This document shows, in pieces, positions 1 to 6,083 of a DNA stretch of 6,315 nt. Where the stretch lies: assembly GCA_036520715.1 (NCBI GenBank), contig DATDJF010000011.1, forward strand, positions 1 to 6,315. Reading direction: 5' to 3'. Source of the DNA: JAEUPI01 sp036520715. GTDB lineage: Bacteria > Pseudomonadota > Gammaproteobacteria > Burkholderiales > Burkholderiaceae_C. The notes below the pieces were generated by a model. That model was given only the letters and a program-made list of their open reading frames with translations, did not search any database and was not told the origin of the DNA. The position numbers and the translations under genes were made by a program. The number at the start of each line of letters is the position of its first letter. Position 1 is the stretch's first letter.

Positions 1-2556
1 CAGAGCCCCACCGGCGGGCCGCAGGAGATGGTCTACACCATCACCACGCAGGGCCGGCTGTCCGATCCGAAGCAGTTCGAAGAGATCATCGTGCGCGGCA
101 ACCCCGACGGCAGCACGCTGCGCCTGAAAGACGTGGCCCGCGTCGAGCTCGGCTCGAAGGACTACGACTTCATCGGCCGCGTCAACGGCAAGGCGGCCAC
201 GCTGGTGGGCATCTTCCTGCAGCCCGGCGCCAACGCGCTCAACGTGGCCAAGGAGGTCGACCGCACGGTCGACAACCTGAGCAAGGGCTTCCCCAAGGGC
301 ATCGTCCACTCGGTGGTGTACGACACCACGCGCTTCGTCAAGGTGTCGATCGAGGAAGTGGCGATCACGCTGGCCGAGGCGATGATCCTGGTGATCCTGG
401 TGGTGTACCTGTTCCTGCAGAACTGGCGCGCCACGTTCATTCCGCTGGTCGCGGTGCCGGTGTCGCTGATCGGTACGCTGGCCGGGCTGTTGCTGCTCGG
501 CTATTCGATCAACACGCTCACGCTGTTCGGCATGGTGCTGTCGATCGGCATCGTGGTCGACGACGCCATCGTCGTGCTCGAGAACGTCGAGCGCATCATG
601 CACGAGGAAAAGATGGCCGCGCGCGAGGCGGCGATCAAGGCGATGCGCGAGGTCTCGGGCCCGGTGATCGCGATCGTGCTGGTCTTGTGCGCGGTGTTCG
701 TGCCGATCGCCTTCCTCGGCGGGCTCACCGGCGAGCTGTACCGGCAGTTCGCGGTGACGATCTCGATCTCGGTGGTCATCTCGGGCATCACCGCGCTCAC
801 GCTCACGCCGAGCCTGTGCGTGCTGCTGCTCAAACGCGAGCACAAGCAGCCCGGGCGCTTCTTCCAGGCCTTCAACCGCTTCTTCACCAGTGTCACCCAC
901 CGCTACGTGGGTGGCGTCGGCTTCATGGTGCGGCGTGCCGGCATCGGCCTGCTGCTGTTCGCCGGCATGGTGGCGCTGGCCGTCGGGCTGTGGCGCATCA
1001 CGCCGGGCTCGCTGGTGCCCGACGAAGACCAGGGCTTCTACATCTCGGCGGTGATCCTGCCCGACGGCGCCTCGCTGCAGCGCACCGACGAGGTGGTGGG
1101 CGAGATCATCAAGATCATCAAGAGCAACCCCTACAACCTCGACGCGATCGCCTTCACCGGGTTCGACTTCCTCGGCGGCGGCTATCGCAACAACGCGGCG
1201 ACGATCTTCGTCACGCAGAAGCACTGGAACGAACGGCCGGTGCCGGTGCAGGCGCTGGTGGGCGAGCTGTTCATGAAGACCGGCCACATCAAGGAGGCGC
1301 TGGTGCTGGCGTTCAACCCGCCGCCGATCTTCGGCCTCGGCGTCGCGGGTGGCTTCGAGCTGTACCTGCAGAACCGCGGCGAGGGCGGCGCCAAGCGGCT
1401 GGCCGAGGTGTCGCAGCAGTTCATGGGGGCGGCGTCACAGAGCAAGGTGTTGGCCGGCGTGCAGACGCTGTGGCGCGCCAGCACGCCGCAGCTGTACGTG
1501 GACGTCGATCGCGAGCGCGCCAAGGCACTCGGCGTGCCGGTGGACGAGCTGTTCAACACGCTGTCGGCCACGCTCGGCAGCTACTACGTCAACGACTTCA
1601 ACAAGTACGGCCGCACCTGGCAGGTGCTGATGTCGGCCGAGAGCGGCTTTCGCAAGAGCCCGGACGACGTGGGCCGCATGTGGGTGCGCTCCAACTCCGG
1701 CGACATGGTGCCGGTGTCGGCGCTGGCCACGGTGAAGTTTTCATCAGGCCCCGAGATGCTCGACCGTTTCAACAACCTGCCGGCGGTGAAGATGTTCGGC
1801 CAGGCCGCGCCGGGCGTGAGCTCGGGCCAGGCCATCGCCGAGGCCGAGCGCATCGCGCGCCAGGTGCTGCCGCCGGACTTCAGCTTCGACTGGGGCGGTG
1901 CGTCGTACCAGGAGAAGCGCAGCACGGGCACTTCGGGCCTGGCGCTGTTGCTCGGTGCGCTGATGGTGTTCCTGATCCTGTCGGCGCAATACGAGAAGTG
2001 GTCGCTGCCGTTGAGCGTGCTGCTGGCGCTGCCGTTCGGCACCTTCGGCGCGCTGGCCGCGGTGTGGATGCGCGACATGACGAATGACGTGTACTTCCAG
2101 ATCGGCCTGGTCACGCTGCTGGGCCTGGCGGCGAAGAACGCGATCCTGATCGTCGAGTACGCATCGCTCAAGCACCACGAGGGCATCAGCGCATCGGCCG
2201 CCGCGCTGGAGGCGGCACGGCTGCGCTTCCGGCCGATCATCATGACCTCGCTGGCGTTCATCCTCGGTGTGCTGCCGCTGGCGTATTCGTCCGGGGCCGG
2301 CGCCGCGGCTCGGCGCTCGGTGGGCACCGGCGTGATGGGCGGCATGCTGGCCGCCACCTTCCTGGCGATCTTCTTCGTGCCGATGTTCTTCAAGATCATC
2401 ACCACGCGCCGCTTGCGCGAGCAACGCAGCACCGAGGAGATGCAGGCCGAAGCCCAGCGTGCGCTGGCGCACGCCGCCGCGAGCGGCGCGCTGCAGCACC
2501 CGCACCGCAGCGGCCCCACCGGCCCGGCGGCCGACGTGAAAGGAGAACCGGCGTGA
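1..2556 (+). CDS. RND efflux transporter permease subunit, HAE-1 (AcrB/MexF-like), 5' partial
   Basis: This is the inner-membrane proton/drug antiporter of a tripartite efflux pump, open at the left edge; the reading frame continues upstream of the first ATG at 28, so that ATG is not taken as the start. Counting from base 1 there are 851 residues. Aligning the paired Asp187-Asp188 in TM4 with AcrB D407/D408 implies that about 220 N-terminal residues (TM1 and part of the porter domain) are missing. Visible in order: rest of the N-terminal porter and docking region, TM2 (about 121-140) followed by QNWRAT, TM3 (146-166), TM4 (171-195, VVDDAIVVLENVER), TM5 (219-241), TM6 (250-277), TM7 (316-333), LVPDEDQGF (338-346) opening the second periplasmic loop, then TM8-TM12 (about 646-798). 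Lys712 (LAAKNAILIVEYA), Arg742 and Thr749 match the AcrB relay residues K940, R971 and T978, so the pump looks active. A cytoplasmic tail of about 50 residues follows TM12. Family assignment is firm; the substrate cannot be read from sequence. Confidence 0.96.
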   Translation, partial: QSPTGGPQEMVYTITTQGRLSDPKQFEEIIVRGNPDGSTLRLKDVARVELGSKDYDFIGRVNGKAATLVGIFLQPGANALNVAKEVDRTVDNLSKGFPKGIVHSVVYDTTRFVKVSIEEVAITLAEAMILVILVVYLFLQNWRATFIPLVAVPVSLIGTLAGLLLLGYSINTLTLFGMVLSIGIVVDDAIVVLENVERIMHEEKMAAREAAIKAMREVSGPVIAIVLVLCAVFVPIAFLGGLTGELYRQFAVTISISVVISGITALTLTPSLCVLLLKREHKQPGRFFQAFNRFFTSVTHRYVGGVGFMVRRAGIGLLLFAGMVALAVGLWRITPGSLVPDEDQGFYISAVILPDGASLQRTDEVVGEIIKIIKSNPYNLDAIAFTGFDFLGGGYRNNAATIFVTQKHWNERPVPVQALVGELFMKTGHIKEALVLAFNPPPIFGLGVAGGFELYLQNRGEGGAKRLAEVSQQFMGAASQSKVLAGVQTLWRASTPQLYVDVDRERAKALGVPVDELFNTLSATLGSYYVNDFNKYGRTWQVLMSAESGFRKSPDDVGRMWVRSNSGDMVPVSALATVKFSSGPEMLDRFNNLPAVKMFGQAAPGVSSGQAIAEAERIARQVLPPDFSFDWGGASYQEKRSTGTSGLALLLGALMVFLILSAQYEKWSLPLSVLLALPFGTFGALAAVWMRDMTNDVYFQIGLVTLLGLAAKNAILIVEYASLKHHEGISASAAALEAARLRFRPIIMTSLAFILGVLPLAYSSGAGAAARRSVGTGVMGGMLAATFLAIFFVPMFFKIITTRRLREQRSTEEMQAEAQRALAHAAASGALQHPHRSGPTGPAADVKGEPA
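2540..2545 (+). promoter_or_regulatory. Shine-Dalgarno AAGGAG for the outer-membrane channel gene
   Basis: AAGGAG lies inside the last codons of the pump gene, 7 bases before a GTG at 2553. It decides the start of the channel gene: no in-frame ATG lies near, and only the GTG gives a complete lipoprotein signal peptide. The GTG overlaps the pump's TGA (GTGA), so translation of the two genes is probably coupled. Confidence 0.8.
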
Positions 2557-3959
2557 CGCGCCTGCATGCACTCACCACCCTCGCGCTGATCGCGGCCGTG
2601 TTGGCCGGCTGCGCCGTGCCGCCGGCCGAGAAGCACGAAACGCCGGCGCTCGAGCTGCCGGCAGGCGCTGCGCTGCCCGAGGTGCCCACCGATTGGTGGA
2701 AGAACTTCGGCGACGCCAGGCTCGACGCGCTGGTCGACGAGGCGCTGGCCAACAACCGCGACCTCGCGCGCGCGATGGCGCGCATCGACGAGTCGCGTGC
2801 GGCGTTGCGAGCGGCGCGCGCCAACCAGCAGCCAAGCGTCGACGCCAACGTGTCGGCGACGCGCCAGCGCTTCGGGCCCAATGCGCCGTTGACGGTGGGC
2901 GGCGGCGAGCTGACGTTCAACGACTTTCGCGCCAACCTGAGCGTGGCCTACGAGCTGGATCTGTGGGCACGCGCCGCCAACCTGAGCGCGGCGGCGCGCG
3001 ACGAGCTGCTGGCCACCGAGTACGCGCGCGACACGCTGCGCACGGCGCTGGCCGCGCAGGTGGTGCAGTCGTACGCGACGTTGCAGTCGCTCGACTCGCA
3101 GGTGGTGCTGTACGGGCAGACGGTGCAGCAGCAACGCGACAGCGTGAGACTGCAACGCCTGCGCTTCGACGCCGGCGACATCTCCGAGCTCGACATGCAG
3201 CAGCTCGATGCCGAGCTGATCGACAACGAGGCGCAGCTGCCCAAGCTCGACCGCGCGCGCGGCGACGCCGAGCGTGCGCTGGCACTCGTGCTCGGCCGCT
3301 CGCCGAAGGCGCTGGTCGAGCAGGGCGTGGCACGTGCCGAGACGCCGACCTTGCGCGCCAGCGGCGTGCCCGAGGGCTTGCCGTCGGACCTGCTGCTGCG
3401 CCGCCCCGACGTGCAGGCGGCCGAAGCGCGGCTGCGTGCGGCCGGGGCGCGCATCGACGCCGCGCGTGCGGCGTACTTTCCGGGCATCACGTTGACCGCG
3501 GCCTACGGTGTCAACAGCTCGCAGCTGTCCAACCTGTTCGACGGCCCGTCGATCGCGTGGAACATCGGGGCCGCGCTGACGCAGCCGATCTGGGACGGCG
3601 GGCGCATCGGCGCGCAGTACGACGCCACCAAGGCTCTGCAACGGCAGATCGAGCTCGACTACCGCGACAGCGTGGTGGTGGCGTTCAAGGAGGTGCGCGA
3701 TGCGCTGGGCGCCTATGGCGAGGCCAGTAGCACGCTGCAAAGCGGCCAGCGGCGCGCGCAGGCGCTGCAACGCGCAGCCGCGCTGACGCGGCTGCGCTAC
3801 GACGGCGGCGAATCGAGCCGCCTGGACGTGATCAACGCCGACCGGCTGGCGCTCACCGCGCAGGCGCAGAACGCCGACGCCGCACGCGCGCTCACCAGCG
3901 CGCAGGCCAACGTGTTCCGCGCCCTCGGCGGCGGCTGGAAGCCGCCGTCGAACAACTGA
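2553..3959 (+). CDS. Efflux transporter outer membrane factor lipoprotein, NodT family (TolC/OprM-like)
   Basis: Outer-membrane exit channel of the RND pump; such proteins form trimers with a beta-barrel and a long periplasmic helical tunnel. The 468 residues match the usual family length. Residues 1-20 form a lipoprotein signal peptide: a short basic start, a hydrophobic core and the lipobox LAGC, with Cys20 as the lipidation site. Family landmarks follow: DWWKNFGD near residue 47, the helical stretch DALVDEALANNRDLARAMAR, YELDLWAR near residue 133, then LLLRRPDVQAAEARLRAA and AYFPGITL opening the second TolC-type repeat. TQPIWDGGRIGAQ near residue 345 precedes the second helical pair, and the typical C-terminal ALGGGW closes it. 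The GTG start at 2553 overlaps the pump stop by 4 bases and has a good ribosome site. Gene order pump-channel fits an adaptor-pump-channel operon with the adaptor gene upstream of the window. No truncation or frameshift is seen. It could be exchanged with other pumps of the cell, as OprM is in Pseudomonas. Confidence 0.95.
   Translation: MTRLHALTTLALIAAVLAGCAVPPAEKHETPALELPAGAALPEVPTDWWKNFGDARLDALVDEALANNRDLARAMARIDESRAALRAARANQQPSVDANVSATRQRFGPNAPLTVGGGELTFNDFRANLSVAYELDLWARAANLSAAARDELLATEYARDTLRTALAAQVVQSYATLQSLDSQVVLYGQTVQQQRDSVRLQRLRFDAGDISELDMQQLDAELIDNEAQLPKLDRARGDAERALALVLGRSPKALVEQGVARAETPTLRASGVPEGLPSDLLLRRPDVQAAEARLRAAGARIDAARAAYFPGITLTAAYGVNSSQLSNLFDGPSIAWNIGAALTQPIWDGGRIGAQYDATKALQRQIELDYRDSVVVAFKEVRDALGAYGEASSTLQSGQRRAQALQRAAALTRLRYDGGESSRLDVINADRLALTAQAQNADAARALTSAQANVFRALGGGWKPPSNN
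3926..3950. other. GC-rich hairpin at the 3' end of the channel gene
   Basis: Bases 3926-3935 can pair with 3941-3950 (10 pairs, one of them G-U) around the loop TGGAA, ending 6 bases before the channel stop codon. Read on the minus strand, it lies about 20 bases beyond the stop of the convergent gene. No T-run follows on either strand, so it is not a standard intrinsic terminator. It may help stop or stabilise either transcript, but the bases also encode the conserved GGGW ending of NodT proteins, so coding constraint alone could create it. Confidence 0.3.
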
Positions 3960-3968
3960 GGCCGAGCA

Positions 3969-4712
3969 CTAGCTCGCGAACACGTCCTTGTACGACAGGT
4001 AGGCCGACAGCAGCATCACCGGCAGCAGCACCAGCCAGCCCAGCGCCAGCGGGATCGACGCGATGATCGACGCCACGATGTAGAGCAGGCCCCACAGCAG
4101 GAACGGCACGATGTTCTTCAGGCTGGCGGCGAAGCTCAGCCGCATCGCATCGACCGGGGCCACGCCGCGCAGCGCCACCAGCGGCGGCGCGAACCACAGC
4201 GCCATCGTCACCAGCGTGATCATCACGAGCCCGACCAGCACCGCCAGCAGGCTGACGCCCACGCCGGCGATCACGCTCGAAGCGCTGCCGGCGGCGCCAC
4301 CGGCCGCCATGCCCAAGGCGCCGCCGAGGCCGAGGGCACCCATCACCAGGAAGGTCACCACCATCATCCCGAGGAACAGCGCACCGACGACGATCAGCGG
4401 CACCAGGCGCTCGCCCTTGAAGGCCACGAACAGGTCGCCCGCTTCCAGGGTGCCGCCTTCCTCGAACTTTTTCGCAGTGATCATCCAGCTGCCCACGAAC
4501 ACCGGCAGCAGCAGCGGCGACGCCAGCTGGCCGATGACGGGAATGAACGCCAGCACCAGCATGATGATCAACAGGATCAGCCCCAGCACGACCCACATCA
4601 CGGCGTTCTTGGTGAACATCGCCCAGGCATCGGTCCACCACGAGACGCCATGACCGCCGTCCACGGCGCGCGGCTCGTTGGGCCCGGTGCTCGTTGTGAT
4701 GGCTCCATCCAT
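3969..4712 (-). CDS. Multi-pass membrane protein, BPSS1780-like family, function unknown
   Basis: A 247-residue integral membrane protein. The frame stays open a further 44 codons upstream, but the start is set at 4712 because AGGAGG sits 7 bases before this ATG, and the longer version would add a Pro/Arg-rich stretch unlike the rest. After a soluble N-terminus of about 23 residues comes SWWTDAWAMFTKNAVMW, the pattern that opens BPSS1780-type proteins (aromatic, short helix with F, then N and W before TM1). Hydrophobic spans lie at about 37-58, 60-79, 103-127, 150-175, 201-222 and 224-240. A soluble loop at 80-102 (KKFEEGGTLEAGDLFVAFKG) and the later ALWFAPPLVALRG followed by DAMRLSFAASLKNIVPFL are also typical of the family. 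Residues 128-148 are an unusually Gly/Ala-rich link. No catalytic motif is seen. It converges on the efflux operon and diverges from the quinone reductase gene, so it is probably transcribed alone. The family call is from recalled patterns and is fairly sure; no function is established. Confidence 0.85.
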   Translation of the reverse strand: MDGAITTSTGPNEPRAVDGGHGVSWWTDAWAMFTKNAVMWVVLGLILLIIMLVLAFIPVIGQLASPLLLPVFVGSWMITAKKFEEGGTLEAGDLFVAFKGERLVPLIVVGALFLGMMVVTFLVMGALGLGGALGMAAGGAAGSASSVIAGVGVSLLAVLVGLVMITLVTMALWFAPPLVALRGVAPVDAMRLSFAASLKNIVPFLLWGLLYIVASIIASIPLALGWLVLLPVMLLSAYLSYKDVFAS

Positions 4713-4719
4713 GGCCTGC

Positions 4720-4725
4720 CCTCCT
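4720..4725 (-). promoter_or_regulatory. Shine-Dalgarno AGGAGG for the BPSS1780-like gene
   Basis: A perfect AGGAGG on the minus strand with a 7-base spacer to the ATG at 4712. It fixes the start of the membrane protein gene and argues against the longer upstream reading frame, whose first ATG at 4844 would place coding sequence across this site. Confidence 0.85.
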
Positions 4726-4748
4726 GCTTGTCGTGGCGGCGGGTTGCC

Positions 4749-4769
4749 GCGGCGCGCATTGTGCGCCGC
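4749..4769. repeat. Inverted repeat, 9-base arms around ATT
   Basis: Arms 4749-4757 and 4761-4769 pair as GCGGCGCGC with GTGCGCCGC (8 Watson-Crick pairs and one G-U) around a 3-base loop. On the minus strand it would span the candidate -10 and the transcription start of the membrane protein gene. It could be an operator or a 5'-leader structure, but chance is plausible at this GC content. Confidence 0.4.
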
Positions 4770-4787
4770 CATGCCGGGTACGGCCAG
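4758..4787 (-). promoter_or_regulatory. Candidate weak promoter for the BPSS1780-like gene
   Basis: On the minus strand, CACAAT (4763-4758) matches the -10 consensus at 4 of 6 bases. CTGGCC (4787-4782), 18 bases upstream, matches the -35 at 3 of 6. A start near 4750 would give a leader of about 40 bases containing the AGGAGG. The attTgt core is one of few AT-containing spots here. Weak by score; only its place supports it. Confidence 0.3.
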
Positions 4788-4806
4788 TGCCTGCGAGGGC
4801 GGTGGA

Positions 4807-4832
4807 TGCCCCGGCGGCGCGTGCGCCGGGCA
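4807..4832. repeat. Inverted repeat upstream of the quinone reductase gene
   Basis: CCCGGCG at 4810-4816 is perfectly repeated in inverse as CGCCGGG at 4824-4830, with a 7-base loop. Allowing one bulged C, the arms extend to TGC at 4807-4809 and GCA at 4830-4832. It lies just upstream of the candidate -10 at 4842, where a repressor or activator site might sit. No regulator gene is beside it. Confidence 0.4.
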
Positions 4833-4841
4833 GCGCGGGGC

Positions 4842-4847
4842 CATACT
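4842..4847 (+). promoter_or_regulatory. Candidate -10 element for the quinone reductase gene
   Basis: CATACT matches TATAAT at 4 of 6 bases and ends 8 bases before the ATG at 4856. Transcription would then begin at or next to the A of the start codon, giving a leaderless or nearly leaderless message. This fits the absence of a recognisable ribosome site before this gene. No good -35 is present about 17 bases upstream, where sequence is pure GC. Confidence 0.35.
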
Positions 4848-4855
4848 CGCGCCCC

Positions 4856-5842
4856 ATGAAAGCCATTGCCTACACGCAGACCGGCCCCGCGGCCGAAGTG
4901 TTGAAGCTGATCGACCTGCCCACCCCCGAGCCGGGGCCGGGCGAGGTGCGCGTGCGCGTGCGCTGGTCGGGCGTGAACCCGAGCGACGTCAAGTCGCGCG
5001 CGGGCTTGCGCACCAAGACGCTGGCGTTCCCGCAGATCGTGCCGCACAGCGACGGCGCCGGCGAAATCGATGCGGTCGGCGCCGGCGTGCCGGGCTCGCG
5101 GGTCGGCCAGCGGGTGTGGCTGTGGAACGGCGCCTGGCAGCGCGCGTACGGCACGGCGGCGCAACACATCGTGCTGCCGGCAGCACAGGCGGTGCCGCTG
5201 CCAGACGGCGTGGCCGGCGAGGCGGCCGCGTGCCTGGGCATTCCGGCGCTGACCGCACTGCACGCGGTGCTCATCGGCGACGGCGTCGCCGGCAAGCGCG
5301 TGCTGGTCACCGGCGGCGCCGGCGCAGTGGGCCACTACGCGGTGCAGTTCGCGCGCCGGCTCGGCGCCGCGCAGGTGGTGGCCACCGTCAGCAGCGCGGC
5401 CAAGGCGCAGCTCGCGCGGGCCGCCGGCGCCGAGGCGACCATCGACTACAAGCAGGAGGATGTGGCGGCACGTGCCGCTGCGCTCACCGGCAAGAGCGGC
5501 TTCGACCGCATCATCGAGGTCGACGCCGCGGCCAATCTGGCGAGCGACCTCAACCTGCTGGCGCCCGGCGGCGACGTCGCGATCTACGGCAGCGGCGCCG
5601 GCGAGATCGTGCTGCCGTTCTTCCCGGCGATCGTGCGCAACGCCACCTTGCGCTGCTTCATCGTCTACAACCTGAGCCCGGCCGACCGTGCCCGCGCGAT
5701 CGCCACGCTCAACGCGATGCTGGTGCACGGTGGCCTGCAGCACCAGATCGCCGAGCGGCTGCCGTTGGCCGAGTGCGCGCGGGCGCACCAGCTCGTCGAG
5801 AGCGGCCGCGCGGTCGGCAACGTGGTGCTCGGCATCGACTGA
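4856..5842 (+). CDS. NADPH:quinone reductase / zinc-independent MDR-family oxidoreductase
   Basis: A cytoplasmic medium-chain reductase expected to use NADPH to reduce quinones or related activated alkenes. It has 328 residues, normal for quinone oxidoreductases. The start at 4856 gives the typical opening MKAIAYTQTG with the first beta strand of the GroES-like domain; the frame is open upstream, but that stretch is intergenic in character. RWSGVNPSD at 36-44 is the family's N-terminal signature. The zinc-ligand pattern of alcohol dehydrogenases is not seen, which supports the zinc-free branch. The Rossmann nucleotide-binding loop is VLVTGGAGAVG at 149-159 (Gly154, Gly156, Gly159), followed by AKAQLARAAGA and IDYKQED from residue 196, the usual order in the family. 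The C-terminus (GRAVGNVVLGID) is intact. No ribosome site precedes it. It is followed by two small genes on the same strand after 47 bases. The exact substrate is unknown; crotonyl-CoA or enal reductases of the same superfamily remain possible. Confidence 0.93.
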   Translation: MKAIAYTQTGPAAEVLKLIDLPTPEPGPGEVRVRVRWSGVNPSDVKSRAGLRTKTLAFPQIVPHSDGAGEIDAVGAGVPGSRVGQRVWLWNGAWQRAYGTAAQHIVLPAAQAVPLPDGVAGEAAACLGIPALTALHAVLIGDGVAGKRVLVTGGAGAVGHYAVQFARRLGAAQVVATVSSAAKAQLARAAGAEATIDYKQEDVAARAAALTGKSGFDRIIEVDAAANLASDLNLLAPGGDVAIYGSGAGEIVLPFFPAIVRNATLRCFIVYNLSPADRARAIATLNAMLVHGGLQHQIAERLPLAECARAHQLVESGRAVGNVVLGID

Positions 5843-5854
5843 GCGCTTCGGCGC
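5843..5854 (+). terminator. Small UUCG-loop hairpin directly after the quinone reductase stop
   Basis: GCGC-TTCG-GCGC begins at the base after the TGA. It forms a 4-pair stem closed by the very stable C(UUCG)G tetraloop. There is no following T-run, so termination would be weak at best; mRNA 3'-end protection is the other option. The short stem could also be chance in GC-rich sequence. Confidence 0.3.
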
Positions 5855-5879
5855 GATCTGGCCTTAGCATTACGCGGTC

Positions 5880-5883
5880 GGAG
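5880..5883 (+). promoter_or_regulatory. Shine-Dalgarno GGAG for the 63-residue gene
   Basis: GGAG lies 6 bases before the ATG at 5890. It supports that start over the internal ATG at 5917, which lacks a comparable site, and supports the small frame being a real gene. Confidence 0.65.
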
Positions 5884-5889
5884 CATGCA

Positions 5890-6081
5890 ATGACAGTGCA
5901 TTTCGTGATCCTCCCCATGGATGGCGGCCACAGCCACGTCGCGATCAACCCCGGGCTGGTGCGCTGCGTGCAGTCCAAGGGCGACACGCAGGCCGAGCTC
6001 TATTTCGACGATCAGCACTGCCTGCTGATCGACAAGACCATGGAGCAGGTGGTGCGCGATCTCGAGATCGCCGGGCGCTAG
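5890..6081 (+). CDS. Small conserved-looking protein, 63 residues, function unknown
   Basis: The frame also runs open far upstream through the quinone reductase gene in another phase, but that part is a shadow; the start at 5890 has GGAG at good spacing. The protein has no signal peptide or membrane span. It opens MTVHFVILPMDGGHSHVAIN, then a pattern of short beta strands (LVRCVQS, AELYFD, CLLID) and a C-terminal helix (TMEQVVRDLEIAG). This order, with an Asn before a V-x-x-V strand, D/N-G-type turn and a final EQVV-like helix, resembles small FlbD-type proteins in outline, but key identity is low and I do not claim homology. It has two Cys (in VRCVQ and QHCLL) and three His near the N-terminus and middle. 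It lies 47 bases after the quinone reductase and 2 bases before the next gene. Codon use matches the neighbours, which supports real coding. Confidence 0.75.
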   Translation: MTVHFVILPMDGGHSHVAINPGLVRCVQSKGDTQAELYFDDQHCLLIDKTMEQVVRDLEIAGR

Positions 6082-6083
6082 CG

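Larger units (their letters stand above)
4713..4855. other. Divergent intergenic region between the membrane protein and quinone reductase genes
   Basis: This 143-base gap separates two outward-reading genes, so promoters for both should lie here or overlap it. It holds the minus-strand ribosome site, two separate GC-rich inverted repeats (4749-4769 and 4807-4832), and a -10-like hexamer in each direction. No convincing small coding frame with a ribosome site is seen. No regulator gene is adjacent. Confidence 0.6.

Noticed and set aside
687..2087. A 466-residue open frame on the plus strand in another phase of the pump gene
   Set aside because: Its product is an Arg/Gly/Ala-rich low-complexity translation without motifs, fully inside the RND pump gene.
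1584..3770. A 728-residue open frame on the minus strand across the pump and channel genes
   Set aside because: It lies antisense to two clearly homologous proteins, has Arg/His/Gln-rich composition typical of the reverse frames of GC-rich genes, spans a gene boundary and shows no domain. It is a product of high GC and few stop codons.
4713..4844. A longer N-terminus for the membrane protein, starting at 4844
   Set aside because: The added residues are Pro/Arg-rich without a signal, and a perfect AGGAGG supports the ATG at 4712.
4733..4855. A longer N-terminus for the quinone reductase, starting at 4733
   Set aside because: The family begins with MKA near the first beta strand, exactly at 4856; the added 41 codons overlap the inverted repeats and resemble intergenic sequence.
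4598..5788. A 396-residue minus-strand open frame across the quinone reductase gene
   Set aside because: It is antisense to a gene with clear MDR signatures and is His/Arg/Ala-rich without a domain.
5865..5870. TAGCAT as a -10 for the 63-residue gene
   Set aside because: It matches the consensus at only 4 of 6 bases and no -35 is seen at proper spacing; the gene may be read through from the quinone reductase.
5885..5901. Inverted repeat ATGCA-N7-TGCAT over the start codon of the 63-residue gene, as a translation switch
   Set aside because: The stem has only 5 pairs, mostly weak, and is easily met by chance; no second structure competes with it.
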